A stretch of 64,000 nt of DNA from Halomonas alkalisoli (GCF_021412585.1 NZ_JAKCMI010000027.1:139501-203500); one strand, 5' to 3'; shown: positions 1 through 15,735, counted from the stretch's first letter. Program-made: numbers and translations. The notes: generated by a model not told the origin, from the letters alone.

Positions 1-2
1 AA

Positions 3-455
3 CTGCAGCAGGTGGAGGCCGAGGAGCGTCAGCTGTTGCGCGACTATCGCAACCGGGCCGCCCAGGCAGCCAGGCTGCCGGACATGCTCGAGCAGATGGC
101 GGTGCTCGAGTCCCGCATGGATCAGCTCATGGCCATGTTGCCGTCGGGGGCCGAGATTCCGTCGCTGATCGACAGCATCAGTGAGATCGCCATCGACAAT
201 CAGCTGTCGATCGATTTCATCCGCCTGCGCGGCACGGTGGAGCGCGATTTCTATATCGAGCGACCCTTCGACATCCAGGTGGAGGGGCAGTACCACCATA
301 TCGCGGCCTTCCTGGCCGGCATCGCATCGCTGCCGCGTATCGTTACCCAGCATGACTTTACCCTGACGCCGGTAGAGGGTGGCGATCGCCTGCGGCTGTC
401 AATGCTGGCTCGCACCTACAGCTATCGTCCTACGGCCCAGGAGGCATCGCCATGA
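3..455 (+). CDS. pilO: Type IV pilus inner-membrane alignment protein PilO, 3' part
   Basis: The reading frame is already open at base 3, so the true start and the N-terminal membrane anchor lie before the window. The visible 150 or so residues are the coiled coil followed by the ferredoxin-like periplasmic domain of PilO (segment LPDMLEQMAVLESRMDQLM, then a domain ending near TLTPVEGGDRLRLSMLARTY). PilO pairs with PilN and binds PilP to link the inner-membrane platform to the PilQ secretin. A GTG at 12 could be mistaken for a start, but the family is about 200 residues long. The stop overlaps the pilP start as ATGA, which indicates translational coupling inside the pilMNOPQ operon. Confidence 0.9.
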   Translation: MQQVEAEERQLLRDYRNRAAQAARLPDMLEQMAVLESRMDQLMAMLPSGAEIPSLIDSISEIAIDNQLSIDFIRLRGTVERDFYIERPFDIQVEGQYHHIAAFLAGIASLPRIVTQHDFTLTPVEGGDRLRLSMLARTYSYRPTAQEASP

Positions 456-982
456 GAGAGATGCGGCGCTACTGGCGGGTGGTAGGCGGTGGCCTGATGC
501 TGGCGCTTGCCGGCTGTGCGGATCCTCAGCTGTCTTCGCTCGACCGTGAGCTGGCCACGATTCGTGCCAATCCCGGCACGCCGGCATCCCTGGAGCTGCC
601 ACAGGTGCCGAGCTACGAGGCGACGCCTTATGAGCAAGGGGACCGTCGGAGCCCCTTCCGGCCACAGCTGCCGGAGCCTGAAACGGCACCGGCCGGTGAA
701 GCCGGGCTGGCACCGGATGCCGATCGGTCTCGCGAACCGCTGGAAGCCTATTCGCTGGAGGAGCTGGAGCTTGTCGGCGTGCTGGCCATGGGGGGGCAAT
801 CCAATGCCCTCATCAAGGCGCCGGATGGAGAAGTGCATCGTCTGCAGATCGGGCGTCACATGGGGCGAGATCATGGCAGGATCGTCAGCATCACGGGCTC
901 CTCGGTGCAGCTGGTGGAGCTGGTGCCCACGGGCGGGGGCGGCTGGGTAGAGCGCAACACGCGTCTCGCGCTGGACAACTAG
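452..982 (+). CDS. pilP: Type IV pilus lipoprotein PilP
   Basis: A 176-residue lipoprotein. The signal peptide ends in a lipobox (LALAGC) with the acylated cysteine at residue 23. After a proline- and glutamate-rich linker comes the small beta-rich domain (about residues 95-170, with YSLEELELVGVL and GRHMGRDHGRIVSI) typical of PilP, which docks PilNO onto the PilQ N0 domain. Start chosen at the ATG overlapping the pilO stop. The stop codon lies inside a 14-bp perfect tandem duplication (971-998), so the spacing to pilQ has probably grown by duplication. Confidence 0.93.
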   Translation: MREMRRYWRVVGGGLMLALAGCADPQLSSLDRELATIRANPGTPASLELPQVPSYEATPYEQGDRRSPFRPQLPEPETAPAGEAGLAPDADRSREPLEAYSLEELELVGVLAMGGQSNALIKAPDGEVHRLQIGRHMGRDHGRIVSITGSSVQLVELVPTGGGGWVERNTRLALDN

Positions 983-998
983 AACTGGACAACTAGAA
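971..998. repeat. 14-bp perfect tandem duplication spanning the pilP stop
   Basis: CTGGACAACTAGAA occurs twice back to back (971-984 and 985-998). The first copy holds the last pilP codons and the TAG stop; the second copy is non-coding. Confidence 0.9.
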
Positions 999-1058
999 AT
1001 GACGGCTGCATCACCGCGTCCGAACAGGGCGTGGGCTCAGGCGGGGGGAACGGTAACG

Positions 1059-3161
1059 ATGATACAGATGATTCGCGCAATGGCAGGGTTCTGCCTGCTG
1101 GCAGTGTCCTCGGCAGCGCTGGCGACGACGACACTGACCGGCCTGGATTTTCGACAGGGGGAGAGCGGGGAGCTCCAGGTGGACCTCACCTTCAGTCACG
1201 GGGTGCCGGAGGTCCGCGGCTATCGGCTGGACGACCCTGCGCGACTGACCATCGACCTGGTCGATACCGCCAATCAACTGGAGCAGCGCCGGATGGAGCT
1301 GGGCATCGGGGGCGTCGAGCAGGTCACCGCCCTCGAGGCGGGGTCGCGCACCCGGCTGGTCTTCAACCTCGAGGGTCCGTTGCCCTATGACACCACCCAG
1401 CAGGGCGATCGCCTCAGGCTCTCCATCGGCGGTGGGGCCTCTGCGCCGAGGGTGGCGGCCGCGCAGCAGCCGGAGCCTCGCCCGGCGGCGCCGGTACCCG
1501 TCAGCAGCAGGCCTGTGATCGAAGATATCGACTTCCGTCGCGGCGAAGGCGGCTCGGGAAGGCTGATCGTTACCTTCGACCGCGCTGGCGTCGATGCGCG
1601 GGTGCGGGAAGAGGGGCGCAGCCGTATCGTTGCCGAAATGCGCGACGTGGAGCTTCCGGCATCCCATGACCAGGTGCTCGACGTCAGCGATTTCAATACA
1701 CCGCTACGCCGCATCACCCCGCGTGTGGGTCGTGATGGCGTGACCTTCGATATCGAAGGCAGCGGGGAATTCGCCATGCTCTCCACCCAGAGCGGCCGGC
1801 AGCTGACCATCGAGGCGCAGCCGGTTACCCAGGACGAACGCGACCAGCGGGTGCGTCAGCAATTTCCCTATACCGGGGAGCGTATCACCCTCAATTTCCA
1901 GGATATCGAGGTCCGCTCGGTGCTGGCGGTCATCGCCGACTTCACCGGCCTCAACCTCGTCGCCAGCGATAGCGTGACCGGGCGTGTCACCCTCAACCTT
2001 CAGGACGTGCCCTGGGACCAGGCGCTCGACCTGGTGCTCAAGAGCCATGGCCTGGCCAGTCGTCAGGAAGGCAATGTCATCGTTGTGGCCCCTGCCAGCG
2101 AGCTGGCCAATATCGAGCGTCAGGAGATCGAGGCCAGGGCGCAGGTGGAGACGCTGGCGCCGCTGGTTTCGGAGTACGTGGAGGTCAAGTACGCCCGGGC
2201 CGAGGACCTGGCCCAGCTGCTGCGCGGTGGCGACGGCTTCGGCCTGCTCACCGAGCGTGGCCGGGTCGCGGTGGACCAGCGCACCAACATGCTGCTGATT
2301 CAGGACACCGCCGACCAGGTGCAGGAGATCCTGCGCACCCTCGACCAGCTAGACGTGGCGGTGCGTCAGGTGCAGATCGAGGCGCGCATCGTGATCGCCC
2401 GGGATGGCGTGACACAGCAGCTTGGCGTTAACTGGGGAGTCTCTTCTTCACGTCCAGTTAGAGGTGTTTTTGGAAGCAGTACTCGCGATGGATTGACCTT
2501 GGGTGACGGGATATCGCTCAATCCTGATGGGCGGGTGGATCGAGAGTTCACTACTCGTTCGACCCGAAGCGGCGGTTTGGCTGTCGACCTGGGTGATTTT
2601 CAGAACGCTGCCTCGACCTTTGGCTTTGGGTACCTTTCGGGGGATATCCTCCTCGACCTGGAGTTGCGTGCGCTGGAAAGCGAGAACCAGAGTCAGACGA
2701 TTTCACAGCCGCGAGTCATCACCGCCAATCAGCGTAAGGCAACCATCATCCAGGGTGAAGAGCGTGCTTATCAAACAGTTGGGACAGACGGTATTCCGCA
2801 AATCGAATTCAAAGAGGCTGAATTATCGCTGGAGGTTACACCGCAGATCACGCCGGATAATCGCATCATCATGGACCTGGTGATCAAGAACGACAGTTTT
2901 CGCGATGTTACAGGCGGGCAAGAGCCGCCCATTGACACCAATCGCATCGAGACCCAGGTGCTTGTCGATAACGGTGAGACCGTGGTGCTGGGCGGCATCC
3001 TGACCACCGAGCAGCTTAGCCGGCTGGCGAAGACGCCCTTCTTCGGTGACCTGCCTGTGCTGGGCAGGCTTTTCCGGTACAATGAGGAGAGCAGCCAGAA
3101 AGTCGAGCTGCTGGTTTTCATTACTCCACGGATACTCGAAGACGGTCTGGCGATTCGTTGA
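1059..3161 (+). CDS. pilQ: Type IV pilus secretin PilQ
   Basis: Outer-membrane secretin through which the pilus fibre leaves the cell. I chose ATG 1059 over the longer frame from 999 because it has a GGGGGAA ribosome site and gives a clean signal peptide ([20 protein letters not shown]). Order: two AMIN peptidoglycan-binding domains (about 25-125 and 150-250), STN/N0 domain (about 275-345), secretin N domain (about 370-440), then the secretin barrel ending in [12 protein letters not shown]. About 700 residues, normal for the family. Bases 2425-2950, encoding the gate/barrel entry region, are visibly lower in GC with different codon use than the flanks; see findings. The stop overlaps aroK by one base. 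Confidence 0.93.
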   Translation: MIQMIRAMAGFCLLAVSSAALATTTLTGLDFRQGESGELQVDLTFSHGVPEVRGYRLDDPARLTIDLVDTANQLEQRRMELGIGGVEQVTALEAGSRTRLVFNLEGPLPYDTTQQGDRLRLSIGGGASAPRVAAAQQPEPRPAAPVPVSSRPVIEDIDFRRGEGGSGRLIVTFDRAGVDARVREEGRSRIVAEMRDVELPASHDQVLDVSDFNTPLRRITPRVGRDGVTFDIEGSGEFAMLSTQSGRQLTIEAQPVTQDERDQRVRQQFPYTGERITLNFQDIEVRSVLAVIADFTGLNLVASDSVTGRVTLNLQDVPWDQALDLVLKSHGLASRQEGNVIVVAPASELANIERQEIEARAQVETLAPLVSEYVEVKYARAEDLAQLLRGGDGFGLLTERGRVAVDQRTNMLLIQDTADQVQEILRTLDQLDVAVRQVQIEARIVIARDGVTQQLGVNWGVSSSRPVRGVFGSSTRDGLTLGDGISLNPDGRVDREFTTRSTRSGGLAVDLGDFQNAASTFGFGYLSGDILLDLELRALESENQSQTISQPRVITANQRKATIIQGEERAYQTVGTDGIPQIEFKEAELSLEVTPQITPDNRIIMDLVIKNDSFRDVTGGQEPPIDTNRIETQVLVDNGETVVLGGILTTEQLSRLAKTPFFGDLPVLGRLFRYNEESSQKVELLVFITPRILEDGLAIR

Positions 3162-3703
3162 TGCAGGATTTGCCCAATCTGATACTGGTCGGCCCCATGG
3201 GGGCCGGCAAAAGTACCATCGGCCGCCTTCTGGCGGCCGAGCTGTCACGTGAGTTCTTTGATAGCGACCACGAGATTCAGTCTCGCTGCGGCGCCGATAT
3301 CCCCTGGATCTTCGACGTCGAGGGCGAAGACGGCTTTCGCCAGCGTGAAGTGCAGATGATCGAGGAGCTGACCCGGCTCGACGCCGTGGTGATCGCGACG
3401 GGCGGTGGCGCCGTGCTGCGCGAGGAGAATCGCCGCCGCCTGCGCGAGCGGGGTACCGTGGTCTACCTGTTTACCACCGTCGAGCAGCAGCTCAAGCGGG
3501 TGGCCAAGGACCGCAATCGCCCCCTGTTGCAGCGCCCCGACCGGGAAGCGACGCTGCGCGAGATGTTCGAGTTGAGAGACCCCCTCTACCGCGCCACCGC
3601 CGATGTCGTGGTACGTACCGACCGGCGCAGCCCCCGCGCCGTGGTCAACGAGATCGTGCGTCGCATCCAGCGGCTGGTCGACCCCCTTCAAGCCAAGGCC
3701 TGA
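3161..3703 (+). CDS. aroK: Shikimate kinase I
   Basis: Phosphorylates shikimate at the 3-hydroxyl with ATP in the chorismate pathway. The 180-residue protein has the P-loop GPMGAGKST near residue 12, the shikimate-binding DSDHEI and GGGAV motifs, and the LID arginine in RNRPLL. The ATG at 3161 overlaps the pilQ stop (TGATG); a TTG three bases earlier is possible but not needed. Its stop overlaps aroB in the same way, so pilQ-aroK-aroB look translationally coupled, an arrangement known from Pseudomonas and other gammaproteobacteria. Confidence 0.95.
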   Translation: MQDLPNLILVGPMGAGKSTIGRLLAAELSREFFDSDHEIQSRCGADIPWIFDVEGEDGFRQREVQMIEELTRLDAVVIATGGGAVLREENRRRLRERGTVVYLFTTVEQQLKRVAKDRNRPLLQRPDREATLREMFELRDPLYRATADVVVRTDRRSPRAVVNEIVRRIQRLVDPLQAKA

Positions 3704-4821
3704 TGCCCATGACCCTGACGCAATCCCCCGCCCCCCAGCGCAGCCTCCAGGTCGCGCTGGGCGAGCGCAGCTACCCCATCCATATCGGCCCCGGTCTGCT
3801 GGGCGATGCCACCTGGCTGTCGCCCTATCTCGCCGGTCGTCAGGTGATGATCGTGACCAACGAGACGGTGGAACCCCGCTATCTGGCGCGCTGTCGCCAA
3901 GGGCTTCCCGAGGGCCTCGAGGTAGAGGAGCTGGTGTTGCCCGATGGGGAGGCGACCAAGACGCTGGAAAGCGTGAGTCGGATCTGGGACGCCCTGCTGG
4001 CGGCGGGGTTCAATCGTCGCTGCACCCTGATCGCTCTGGGTGGCGGGGTGATCGGCGATATGGTCGGCTTCGCGGCCGCCTGCTATCAGCGCGGGGTGGC
4101 CTTCATCCAGGTGCCGACCACCCTGCTTTCCCAGGTCGACTCCTCGGTGGGTGGAAAGACCGGCGTGAATCACCCGCGCGGCAAGAACATGATCGGGGCC
4201 TTCTGGCAGCCCCAGGCGGTGCTGATCGATACCGATACCCTGCTGACCCTGCCGCCACGGGAGCTGTCGGCGGGCCTGGCGGAGGTGATCAAGTATGGCC
4301 TGATCCGCGATGCCGACTTCCTCGGCTGGCTGGAGGAGAACATGGCGGCGCTGCGTGATCTGGATGCCGCGGCGCTGACCCAGGCCATCGAGCGCAGCTG
4401 TACGATCAAGGCCGAGATCGTTGCCGAGGACGAGACCGAGCAGGGGGTTCGTGCCTTGCTCAACCTGGGGCACACCTTCGGCCATGCCATCGAGGCTCAC
4501 CAGGGCTATGGCAACTGGCTCCACGGCGAGGCCGTGGGTACCGGCATGCTGATGGCGGCCGAGCTGTCGCAGCGCCTCGGCTGGCTCTCCGTGGCGGAGG
4601 TGGCGCGTACCGCCGCCATCATCGAGGCTGCCGGCCTGCCGCTGCTGGCGCCTGCCGACATGACGGCCGAGGACTTTCTCGACCGCATGCGGCTCGACAA
4701 GAAGAACGTCGACAGCCGTCTGCGCCTTATCCTGCTGCGCAGCCTGGGCGATGCTCGGCTGGATGACGAGACGCCCCCCGAACTGCTGACGGAGTTGTTG
4801 GCTACCTTTCCGCGCCACTGA
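3703..4821 (+). CDS. aroB: 3-dehydroquinate synthase
   Basis: Converts DAHP to 3-dehydroquinate, the second step of the shikimate pathway, using NAD and a divalent metal. The 372-residue protein has the nucleotide-binding [13 protein letters not shown] motif, [19 protein letters not shown], and the metal-ligand histidines in [11 protein letters not shown] and WLHGEAV. The ATG overlaps the aroK stop; a second ATG two codons later is an equal alternative. A hairpin terminator follows at 4878. In Pseudomonas a damX-like gene usually sits between aroB and gltB; none is present here. Confidence 0.95.
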   Translation: MPMTLTQSPAPQRSLQVALGERSYPIHIGPGLLGDATWLSPYLAGRQVMIVTNETVEPRYLARCRQGLPEGLEVEELVLPDGEATKTLESVSRIWDALLAAGFNRRCTLIALGGGVIGDMVGFAAACYQRGVAFIQVPTTLLSQVDSSVGGKTGVNHPRGKNMIGAFWQPQAVLIDTDTLLTLPPRELSAGLAEVIKYGLIRDADFLGWLEENMAALRDLDAAALTQAIERSCTIKAEIVAEDETEQGVRALLNLGHTFGHAIEAHQGYGNWLHGEAVGTGMLMAAELSQRLGWLSVAEVARTAAIIEAAGLPLLAPADMTAEDFLDRMRLDKKNVDSRLRLILLRSLGDARLDDETPPELLTELLATFPRH

Positions 4822-4877
4822 TCCCTTCCCGTGCCTGGATAAAGGAAGGCGCGTCGATCCATCCGGCTTTGAGCATG

Positions 4878-4910
4878 CAACGCCCGTCTGCGACGGGCGT
4901 TGCTGTTTCT
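4878..4910 (+). terminator. Rho-independent terminator after aroB
   Basis: A perfect 11-bp stem (4878-4888 with 4892-4902) and a 3-base loop, followed by a weak T-rich run (CTGTTTCT). It ends the pilus-aroKB unit. Confidence 0.7.
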
Positions 4911-5282
4911 GCCGCCTATCGCCATGCAGGAAAGCGATAAATCTGTATGCCTTATGCCGGATCGGTATGGGGAAAAATGGCGATATTAGACTAAAGTCTA
5001 TACCTCTCGGGCGTGCCGTTTGAAAACCGTTTATGGCGAGTGCAAGTTATTGAACTACAGGATTTTTTCCTGCGTTTTGCTGGGGCAAGTTGCGGATTTG
5101 GCGGGAGTTTTCATGGGGCGGGAAGTGGACGGGAATTGCGCGCTACACCCCATGGTGTCTATGCTGGGCGTCCTTTTTCTCCCGACAGCAGTGCGCCGCT
5201 TTTTTGCCCGCAATAAATAAAAAACGAGAAATAATATAAACTCTCTGCTGTTAAGTCAATACTCTTTTTTTGAGGCACGCCC
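4911..5282. promoter_or_regulatory. AT-rich leader and control region of gltBD
   Basis: About 370 bases without a convincing gene. The region is richer in A and T than its surroundings. It holds an inverted repeat TAGACT-AA-AGTCTA at 4987-5000, and an AT-rich stretch just before gltB (AATAATATAAAC near 5231) that could contain the -10 region. A GAGG ribosome site precedes the gltB ATG. The 66-residue frame at 5020-5220 has no recognisable features. The regulator is not identifiable from the sequence. Confidence 0.4.
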
Positions 5283-8200
5283 ATGAACAGAGGCCTTCAT
5301 CATCCCGGTGAGTTTCGCGACAACTGTGGCTTCGGCCTGATCGCCCACATGGAAGGGCAGGCCAGCCATGACCTGCTCCGGACGGCCATCGAGTCACTGA
5401 CCTGCATGACCCACCGTGGCGGTATCGCTGCCGATGGCAAGACCGGCGATGGCTGTGGCCTGCTGCTGAAGATGCCCGGCGCCTTCATGCGTGAGGTGGC
5501 AGCGGAGGCGCTCGGCGTCACCCTGGGCGAACACTTTGCCGTCGGTGCGATCTTCCTGCCCGACGATGACGCCAAGGAGGCCCGTGCGCGCGGCATCCTC
5601 GAGGGTGAGCTGCGTGCCTGTGGCCTGGTCATCCGGGGCTGGCGCGACGTGCCGGTGGATCCGGCCTTCTGCGGCCCCATGGCGCTGGCGTGCCTGCCGC
5701 GCATCCGCCACCTGTTCGTCGAGCCGGGCAAGTCGAGCGATCCTGAGCGCTTCGACGTCGACCTGTTCATGGCCCGCCGCCGCGCCGAGCAGATGCTGCG
5801 CGACGAGGAGGACTTCTACGTCTGTTCGCTCTCCACCGAGGTGGTCTCCTACAAGGGGCTGGTGATGCCGGTGGATCTTCCGGCCTTCTACCATGACCTG
5901 GGCGATGAGCGCCTGGAGACGGCCATCTGCGTCTTCCACCAGCGCTTCTCGACCAATACGGCGCCGCGCTGGCCGCTGGCGCAGCCGTTCCGCATGCTGG
6001 CCCACAACGGCGAAATCAACACCATCGAGGCGAACCGTGGCTGGGCCAACTCGCGGAAGGAGAACTTCGTCAACGAGCGGCTGCCCGACATCGCCGAGCT
6101 GGACGAGATCGTCAACACGGTCGGCTCCGACTCATCGAGCATGGACAACATGCTCGAGGTGCTGCTGATGGGCGGCATGGAGCTGCATCGGGCGGTGCGC
6201 ATGATGGTGCCGCCGGCGTGGCAGAACGTCGAGACCATGGGGGCTGAGCTGCGCGCCTTCTATGAGTACAACTCCATGCACATGGAGCCCTGGGACGGCC
6301 CCGCCGGTGTGGTGATGACCGATGGCCGCCAGGCGGTCTGCATGCTCGATCGTAACGGCCTGCGTCCGGCGCGCTGGGTCATCACCAAGAACGGCTACAT
6401 CACCCTGGCCTCCGAGATCGGTACCTACGGCTACAAGCCGGAAGATGTCGTAGCCAAGGGGCGCGTGGGGCCGGGCCAGATGCTCGCCGTGGATACCCAG
6501 ACCGGTGAAGTGCTGCATACCGCCGATATCGATGAACGGCTGAAGTCCGCCTACCCCTACAAGCGCTGGCTGAAGGAGGAGGCGCACTACCTGGAGTCGG
6601 CGCTGACCGAACTTGCCAGCTTCCAGAACATGGATCATCAGGCGGTCAATACCTGGCAGAAGATGTTCCAGGTCAGCTTCGAGGAGCGCGACCAGGTGCT
6701 GCGTCCGCTGGCGGAGAGCGGCCAGGAGGCGGTGGGCTCCATGGGCGACGACACGCCCATGGCGGTGCTGTCGCGCAAGCATCGGCTGCTGACCGACTAC
6801 TTCCGCCAGAAGTTTGCCCAGGTCACCAACCCGGCCATCGATCCGCTGCGTGAAGCGATCGTGATGTCGCTGGAAACCTGCATCGGGCCGGAGCTCAATG
6901 TCTTCAAGGCCACGCCGGAGCATGCGCACCGCATCATCCTCACTACCCCGGTGCTGTCGCCGCGCAAGTTCACCGCCCTGCTCGAGCAGGACGATCCGAC
7001 CTTCGCCAGTCACATTCTTCCGCTGGGCTATGATCCCGAGCGGGTCGGGCTCAAGGCGGCACTCGTCGAGCTGTGCCGCCAGGCCGAAGCCGCGGTACAT
7101 GACGGCAAGGTGATCCTGGTGCTGTCGGACGCCAATCTCGAGAAGGGTCAGCTGCCGATCCATGCGGCCCTGGCGGTCGGCGCCGTGCATCATCACCTGG
7201 GCAAGCTGGCACTGCGCCCGCGAGCCAACATCGTGGTCGAGACCGGCTATGCCCGGGATGCCCACCAGATGGCGGTACTGTTCGGCGTGGGCGCCACCGC
7301 GGTCTTCCCGTGGCTGGCCTACCAGGTCATGGCGGACATGCATCGTACCGGTGAGCTGGTCGGCAACCCGGCGGACGCTCGCGAGAACTACCGCAAGGGG
7401 ATGCAGAAGGGCCTCTACAAGATCCTCTCCAAGATGGGCATCTCGACCCTGGCCTCCTATCGCGGCTCCCAGCTCTTTGAAGCAGTGGGGCTGCATTCGG
7501 AGGTGATGGACCTGTGCTTCAGCGGCATGGCCTCGCGCATCGAGGGTGCCGGTTTTGCCGAGCTGCAGCTGCAGCAGGAGCTGCTGGCGCGGGACGCCTG
7601 GACGCCGCGCAAGGGTATCTCCCAGGGCGGCCTGATGAAGTATGTGCACGACCACGAGTATCACGCCTACAACCCGGACGTGGTGATGGCCCTGCAGCAG
7701 GCCGTGCAGGAGGGCGACTACGCCAAGTGGAAGAAATTCGCCGCGCTGGTCAACGAGCGTTCGCCCGCCACCCTGCGTGACTTGCTCAGGCTCAAGCCGA
7801 CCGAATCACCGCTGTCGCTGGACGAGGTGGAAACGGTCGAGGAGCTGATACCTCGCTTCGACAGCGCCGGCATGTCGCTGGGCGCCCTGTCGCCCGAGGC
7901 CCACGAGGCGCTGGCCCAGGCCATGAACGAGGCCGGTGGGCGCTCCAACTCCGGCGAGGGCGGCGAGGATCCCTCTCGGTACGGCACCATTCGCAGCTCC
8001 AAGATCAAGCAGATCGCCTCGGGCCGCTTCGGCGTCACCCCGGCCTACCTGGTCAATGCCGACGTGCTGCAGATCAAGGTGGCCCAGGGTGCCAAGCCCG
8101 GCGAGGGCGGCCAGTTGCCCGGCGGCAAGGTCAACGACCTGATCGCCCGGCTGCGCTACTCGGTGCCCGGCGTGACGCTGATCTCGCCACCGCCGCACCA

Positions 8201-9734
8201 CGATATCTACTCCATCGAGGACCTGGCACAGCTGATCTTCGACCTCAAGCAGGTCAACCCGGAAGCGCAGGTGTCGGTGAAGCTGGTCTCCGAGCCGGGT
8301 ATCGGCACCATCGCCACCGGCGTGGCCAAGGCCTACGCCGACCTGATCACCGTCTCCGGCTACGACGGCGGTACCGCGGCGAGCCCGCTCACCTCGATCA
8401 AGCACGCCGGCTCTCCCTGGGAGCTGGGCCTGCCGGAGGTGCACCAGGCGCTGCGCATCAACGGCCTGCGGGACAAGATTCGCCTGCAGACCGACGGCGG
8501 CCTCAAGACCGGTCTCGACGTGGTCAAGGCGGCCATTCTCGGCGCCGAGAGCTTCGGCTTCGGTACGGCACCGATGGTGGCCCTGGGCTGCAAGTACCTG
8601 CGCATCTGCCACCTCAACAATTGCGCCACCGGTGTCGCCACCCAGCACCAATACCTGCGTGACGAGCATTTCCGCGGCACCGTGGACATGGTCAAGAACT
8701 ACTTCCGCTTCATCGCCGATGAAGTGCGTGAGCTGCTGGCGATGATGGGGGTGCGCAAGCTGACCGACCTGATCGGCCGCACCGACCTGCTCGAGGTGCT
8801 GGAGGGCGAGACCGCCTCCCAGCGCAAGCTCGACCTGTCGCCGCTGCTGACCAACGACTTCGTGCCGGCGGATGCGCCGCAGTTCTGTCAGGTCAGCCGC
8901 AACGTGCCCCACGACCCGGGCGCCAAGAACCAGGAGGTGCTGGCCGCCATCGAGCGGGCCATCGCCGACAGGAGCGGCGGCGAGTTCGCTTTCACCATCA
9001 CCAACTGCGACCGCTCGGTGCCGGCGCTCTCCTCCGGTGCGGTGGCCAAGCAATACGGTGAGGCCGGGCTCGAGGATGACCCGATCACGCTGCGCTTCGA
9101 GGGCGTGGCCGGCCAGAGCTTCGGGGTGTGGAACGCGCGCGGCCTGCACCTCTACCTGGAAGGCGATGCCAACGACTACGTGGGCAAGGGCATGAACGGT
9201 GGCAAGGTCGTCATCGTGCCGCCACGGGGCAGCCGCTTCGCCAGTCACGAGACCGCGATCATCGGCAACACCTGCCTGTACGGTGCCACCGGCGGCAAGC
9301 TGTTCGCCGCCGGTACCGCCGGCGAGCGCTTCGGGGTGCGCAACTCCGGTGCCCACGCCGTGATCGAAGGGGCCGGCGACCACTGCTGCGAGTACATGAC
9401 CGGCGGCATGATCTGCGTGCTCGGCGAGACCGGCGTCAACTTCGGTGCCGGCATGACCGGCGGCTTTGGCTATGTTCTCGACGAGGACCGCTCCTTCGTC
9501 GACCGCTACAACCATGAGCTGGTGGAGATCCACCGGGTCAATACCGAGGCCATGGAGGCCTATCGGCGTCACCTGCGGGAAGTCATCGAGGAGTTCGTTG
9601 CCGAGACCGGGTCTGCCCGGGGGCGCGAGATACTCGACGACTTCAGCGACTACGTGCGTCATTTCTGGCTGGTCAAGCCCAAGGCGGCGAGCCTGGGCAG
9701 CCTGCTCGACGAATCCCGTAGGCGCCCCGAGTAA
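5283..9734 (+). CDS. gltB: Glutamate synthase (NADPH) large subunit
   Basis: Transfers the amide nitrogen of glutamine to 2-oxoglutarate, giving two glutamates (GOGAT). At 1483 residues it has the usual order: class II glutamine amidotransferase with catalytic cysteine in DNCGFGL (residue about 15, exposed by cleavage of a short propeptide), linker domain, FMN-binding synthase barrel ([14 protein letters not shown]), 3Fe-4S cluster cysteines in [12 protein letters not shown] (about residue 1102), and the C-terminal GXGXG helix. Start ATG has GAGG upstream. gltD follows 24 bases later. Confidence 0.97.
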   Translation: MNRGLHHPGEFRDNCGFGLIAHMEGQASHDLLRTAIESLTCMTHRGGIAADGKTGDGCGLLLKMPGAFMREVAAEALGVTLGEHFAVGAIFLPDDDAKEARARGILEGELRACGLVIRGWRDVPVDPAFCGPMALACLPRIRHLFVEPGKSSDPERFDVDLFMARRRAEQMLRDEEDFYVCSLSTEVVSYKGLVMPVDLPAFYHDLGDERLETAICVFHQRFSTNTAPRWPLAQPFRMLAHNGEINTIEANRGWANSRKENFVNERLPDIAELDEIVNTVGSDSSSMDNMLEVLLMGGMELHRAVRMMVPPAWQNVETMGAELRAFYEYNSMHMEPWDGPAGVVMTDGRQAVCMLDRNGLRPARWVITKNGYITLASEIGTYGYKPEDVVAKGRVGPGQMLAVDTQTGEVLHTADIDERLKSAYPYKRWLKEEAHYLESALTELASFQNMDHQAVNTWQKMFQVSFEERDQVLRPLAESGQEAVGSMGDDTPMAVLSRKHRLLTDYFRQKFAQVTNPAIDPLREAIVMSLETCIGPELNVFKATPEHAHRIILTTPVLSPRKFTALLEQDDPTFASHILPLGYDPERVGLKAALVELCRQAEAAVHDGKVILVLSDANLEKGQLPIHAALAVGAVHHHLGKLALRPRANIVVETGYARDAHQMAVLFGVGATAVFPWLAYQVMADMHRTGELVGNPADARENYRKGMQKGLYKILSKMGISTLASYRGSQLFEAVGLHSEVMDLCFSGMASRIEGAGFAELQLQQELLARDAWTPRKGISQGGLMKYVHDHEYHAYNPDVVMALQQAVQEGDYAKWKKFAALVNERSPATLRDLLRLKPTESPLSLDEVETVEELIPRFDSAGMSLGALSPEAHEALAQAMNEAGGRSNSGEGGEDPSRYGTIRSSKIKQIASGRFGVTPAYLVNADVLQIKVAQGAKPGEGGQLPGGKVNDLIARLRYSVPGVTLISPPPHHDIYSIEDLAQLIFDLKQVNPEAQVSVKLVSEPGIGTIATGVAKAYADLITVSGYDGGTAASPLTSIKHAGSPWELGLPEVHQALRINGLRDKIRLQTDGGLKTGLDVVKAAILGAESFGFGTAPMVALGCKYLRICHLNNCATGVATQHQYLRDEHFRGTVDMVKNYFRFIADEVRELLAMMGVRKLTDLIGRTDLLEVLEGETASQRKLDLSPLLTNDFVPADAPQFCQVSRNVPHDPGAKNQEVLAAIERAIADRSGGEFAFTITNCDRSVPALSSGAVAKQYGEAGLEDDPITLRFEGVAGQSFGVWNARGLHLYLEGDANDYVGKGMNGGKVVIVPPRGSRFASHETAIIGNTCLYGATGGKLFAAGTAGERFGVRNSGAHAVIEGAGDHCCEYMTGGMICVLGETGVNFGAGMTGGFGYVLDEDRSFVDRYNHELVEIHRVNTEAMEAYRRHLREVIEEFVAETGSARGREILDDFSDYVRHFWLVKPKAASLGSLLDESRRRPE

Positions 9735-11180
<1,446 letters not shown>

Positions 11181-11231
11181 CGATTGCGGCCCCGCTGGTG
11201 AGCGGCGCCGGGGACGGGGCGGAGCGGAGGT

Positions 11232-11253
11232 CATTCTTCATGGATGAAGAATG
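11232..11253. repeat. 22-bp inverted repeat between gltD and pyrG
   Basis: Perfect inverted repeat: 10-base arms CATTCTTCAT and ATGAAGAATG around GG. It is AT-rich and has no T run, so it is a poor terminator. It could be an operator, an mRNA-end hairpin or a dispersed element. Confidence 0.6.
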
Positions 11254-11331
11254 TAGCGCCCAGGGAGGGGTTCACAGCGCCTCCGCGAAGACCTGTCGCC
11301 GGAACAGCCGCGGGTGCTGGCCTGACCGAAA

Positions 11332-11360
11332 TTGAGCCATTGGTCGTAATCTGCTAGTCT
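11332..11360 (+). promoter_or_regulatory. Possible sigma-70 promoter for pyrG
   Basis: TTGAGC (11332-11337), 17 bases, TAGTCT (11355-11360), about 60 bases before the pyrG ATG. Match to consensus is moderate. Confidence 0.4.
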
Positions 11361-11400
11361 GTCGTCCCATCCTGGCGCAGCTTCCTGCCGCGCCTCATGA

Positions 11401-13952
<2,552 letters not shown>

Positions 13953-13973
13953 TACTCACTGACTCACTCAACG

Positions 13974-15307
<1,334 letters not shown>

Positions 15308-15364
15308 GCCGTCGCCGCAGTACTCACTACTGAGTAGCCGGCCGACGACATTGACTACACGGCT

Positions 15365-15382
15365 TGTAGGAAATCACCTACA
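15365..15382. promoter_or_regulatory. GacA-type upstream activating sequence for the rsmZ-like RNA
   Basis: TGTAGG-N6-CCTACA, an 18-bp inverted repeat that fits the GacA/UvrY box form TGTAAG-N6-CTTACA with one symmetric substitution. Its centre lies about 180 bases before the inferred RNA start. That is the distance I recall for Pseudomonas rsm genes. Confidence 0.65.
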
Positions 15383-15418
15383 AAAAGCCGACGTTATAAG
15401 CTTAGTTTAAGGCAGGAA

Positions 15419-15448
15419 GATCGGCGCTCATGGCGTCGGTCTTTTTTT
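15419..15448 (+). terminator. Rho-independent terminator of eno
   Basis: A 9-bp stem (15419-15427 with 15433-15441, two G-T wobbles), 5-base loop, then seven T. It separates eno transcription from the small RNA that follows. Confidence 0.9.
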
Positions 15449-15521
15449 ATCTATCTGTTTTAAAAAGGCATTTTTATTTTCGGAGGGCAAAAGTTAAGTT
15501 AGGATCGAGGGCTTGGCGCAG

Positions 15522-15549
15522 TTGCGTCCTTTTGGGGAAGTGCCACAAT
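15522..15549 (+). promoter_or_regulatory. Possible promoter of the rsmZ-like RNA
   Basis: TTGCGT (15522-15527), 16 bases, CACAAT (15544-15549). Weak boxes fit an activator-dependent promoter. The AT-rich run upstream (15441-15480) would suit IHF-type bending between the activator box and the promoter, as reported for rsmZ in pseudomonads. Confidence 0.4.
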
Positions 15550-15555
15550 ACGCTT

Positions 15556-15735
15556 GGGACAAGGGAGAGCGGGATGGCTTTCCGGCAGGATGCAAAACGG
15601 GATGCGTTAAAGATGGTGCGCCCGGTGCGACAGGATGTCGCCTCCGGGCAGGGACGTTACCACAAGGAGTCCGGACGGAGGGACCCGTCCGAGGAGTAGC
15701 TGGAAGCCGGGCGGCCTGAGGGTCGCCTTTTCGGC
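15556..15735 (+). ncRNA. rsmZ: RsmZ/CsrB-family CsrA-sequestering small RNA
   Basis: About 180 bases with at least 13 GGA motifs (for example at 15557, 15564, 15572, 15588, 15600, 15633, 15652, 15666, 15673, 15677, 15681, 15693, 15702), several as AGGA/AGGGA. This is the signature of RNAs that titrate CsrA/RsmA. It ends in a hairpin with 7-bp stem (15710-15716 with 15721-15727) and TTTT. The location next to fdxA-mutS matches Pseudomonas aeruginosa, where rsmZ sits between rpoS and fdxA. A GacA-type box lies upstream and csrA is in this window. The exact 5' end is inferred. The 89-residue frame through it (15430-15699) shows no protein-like features. Confidence 0.8.

Noticed and set aside
5020..5220. 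A 66-codon frame upstream of gltB
   Set aside because: No ribosome site, no conserved features, and lies in the probable control region.
15430..15699. An 89-codon frame in the eno-fdxA gap
   Set aside because: It coincides with the GGA-rich small RNA, starts inside the eno terminator and has no family features.
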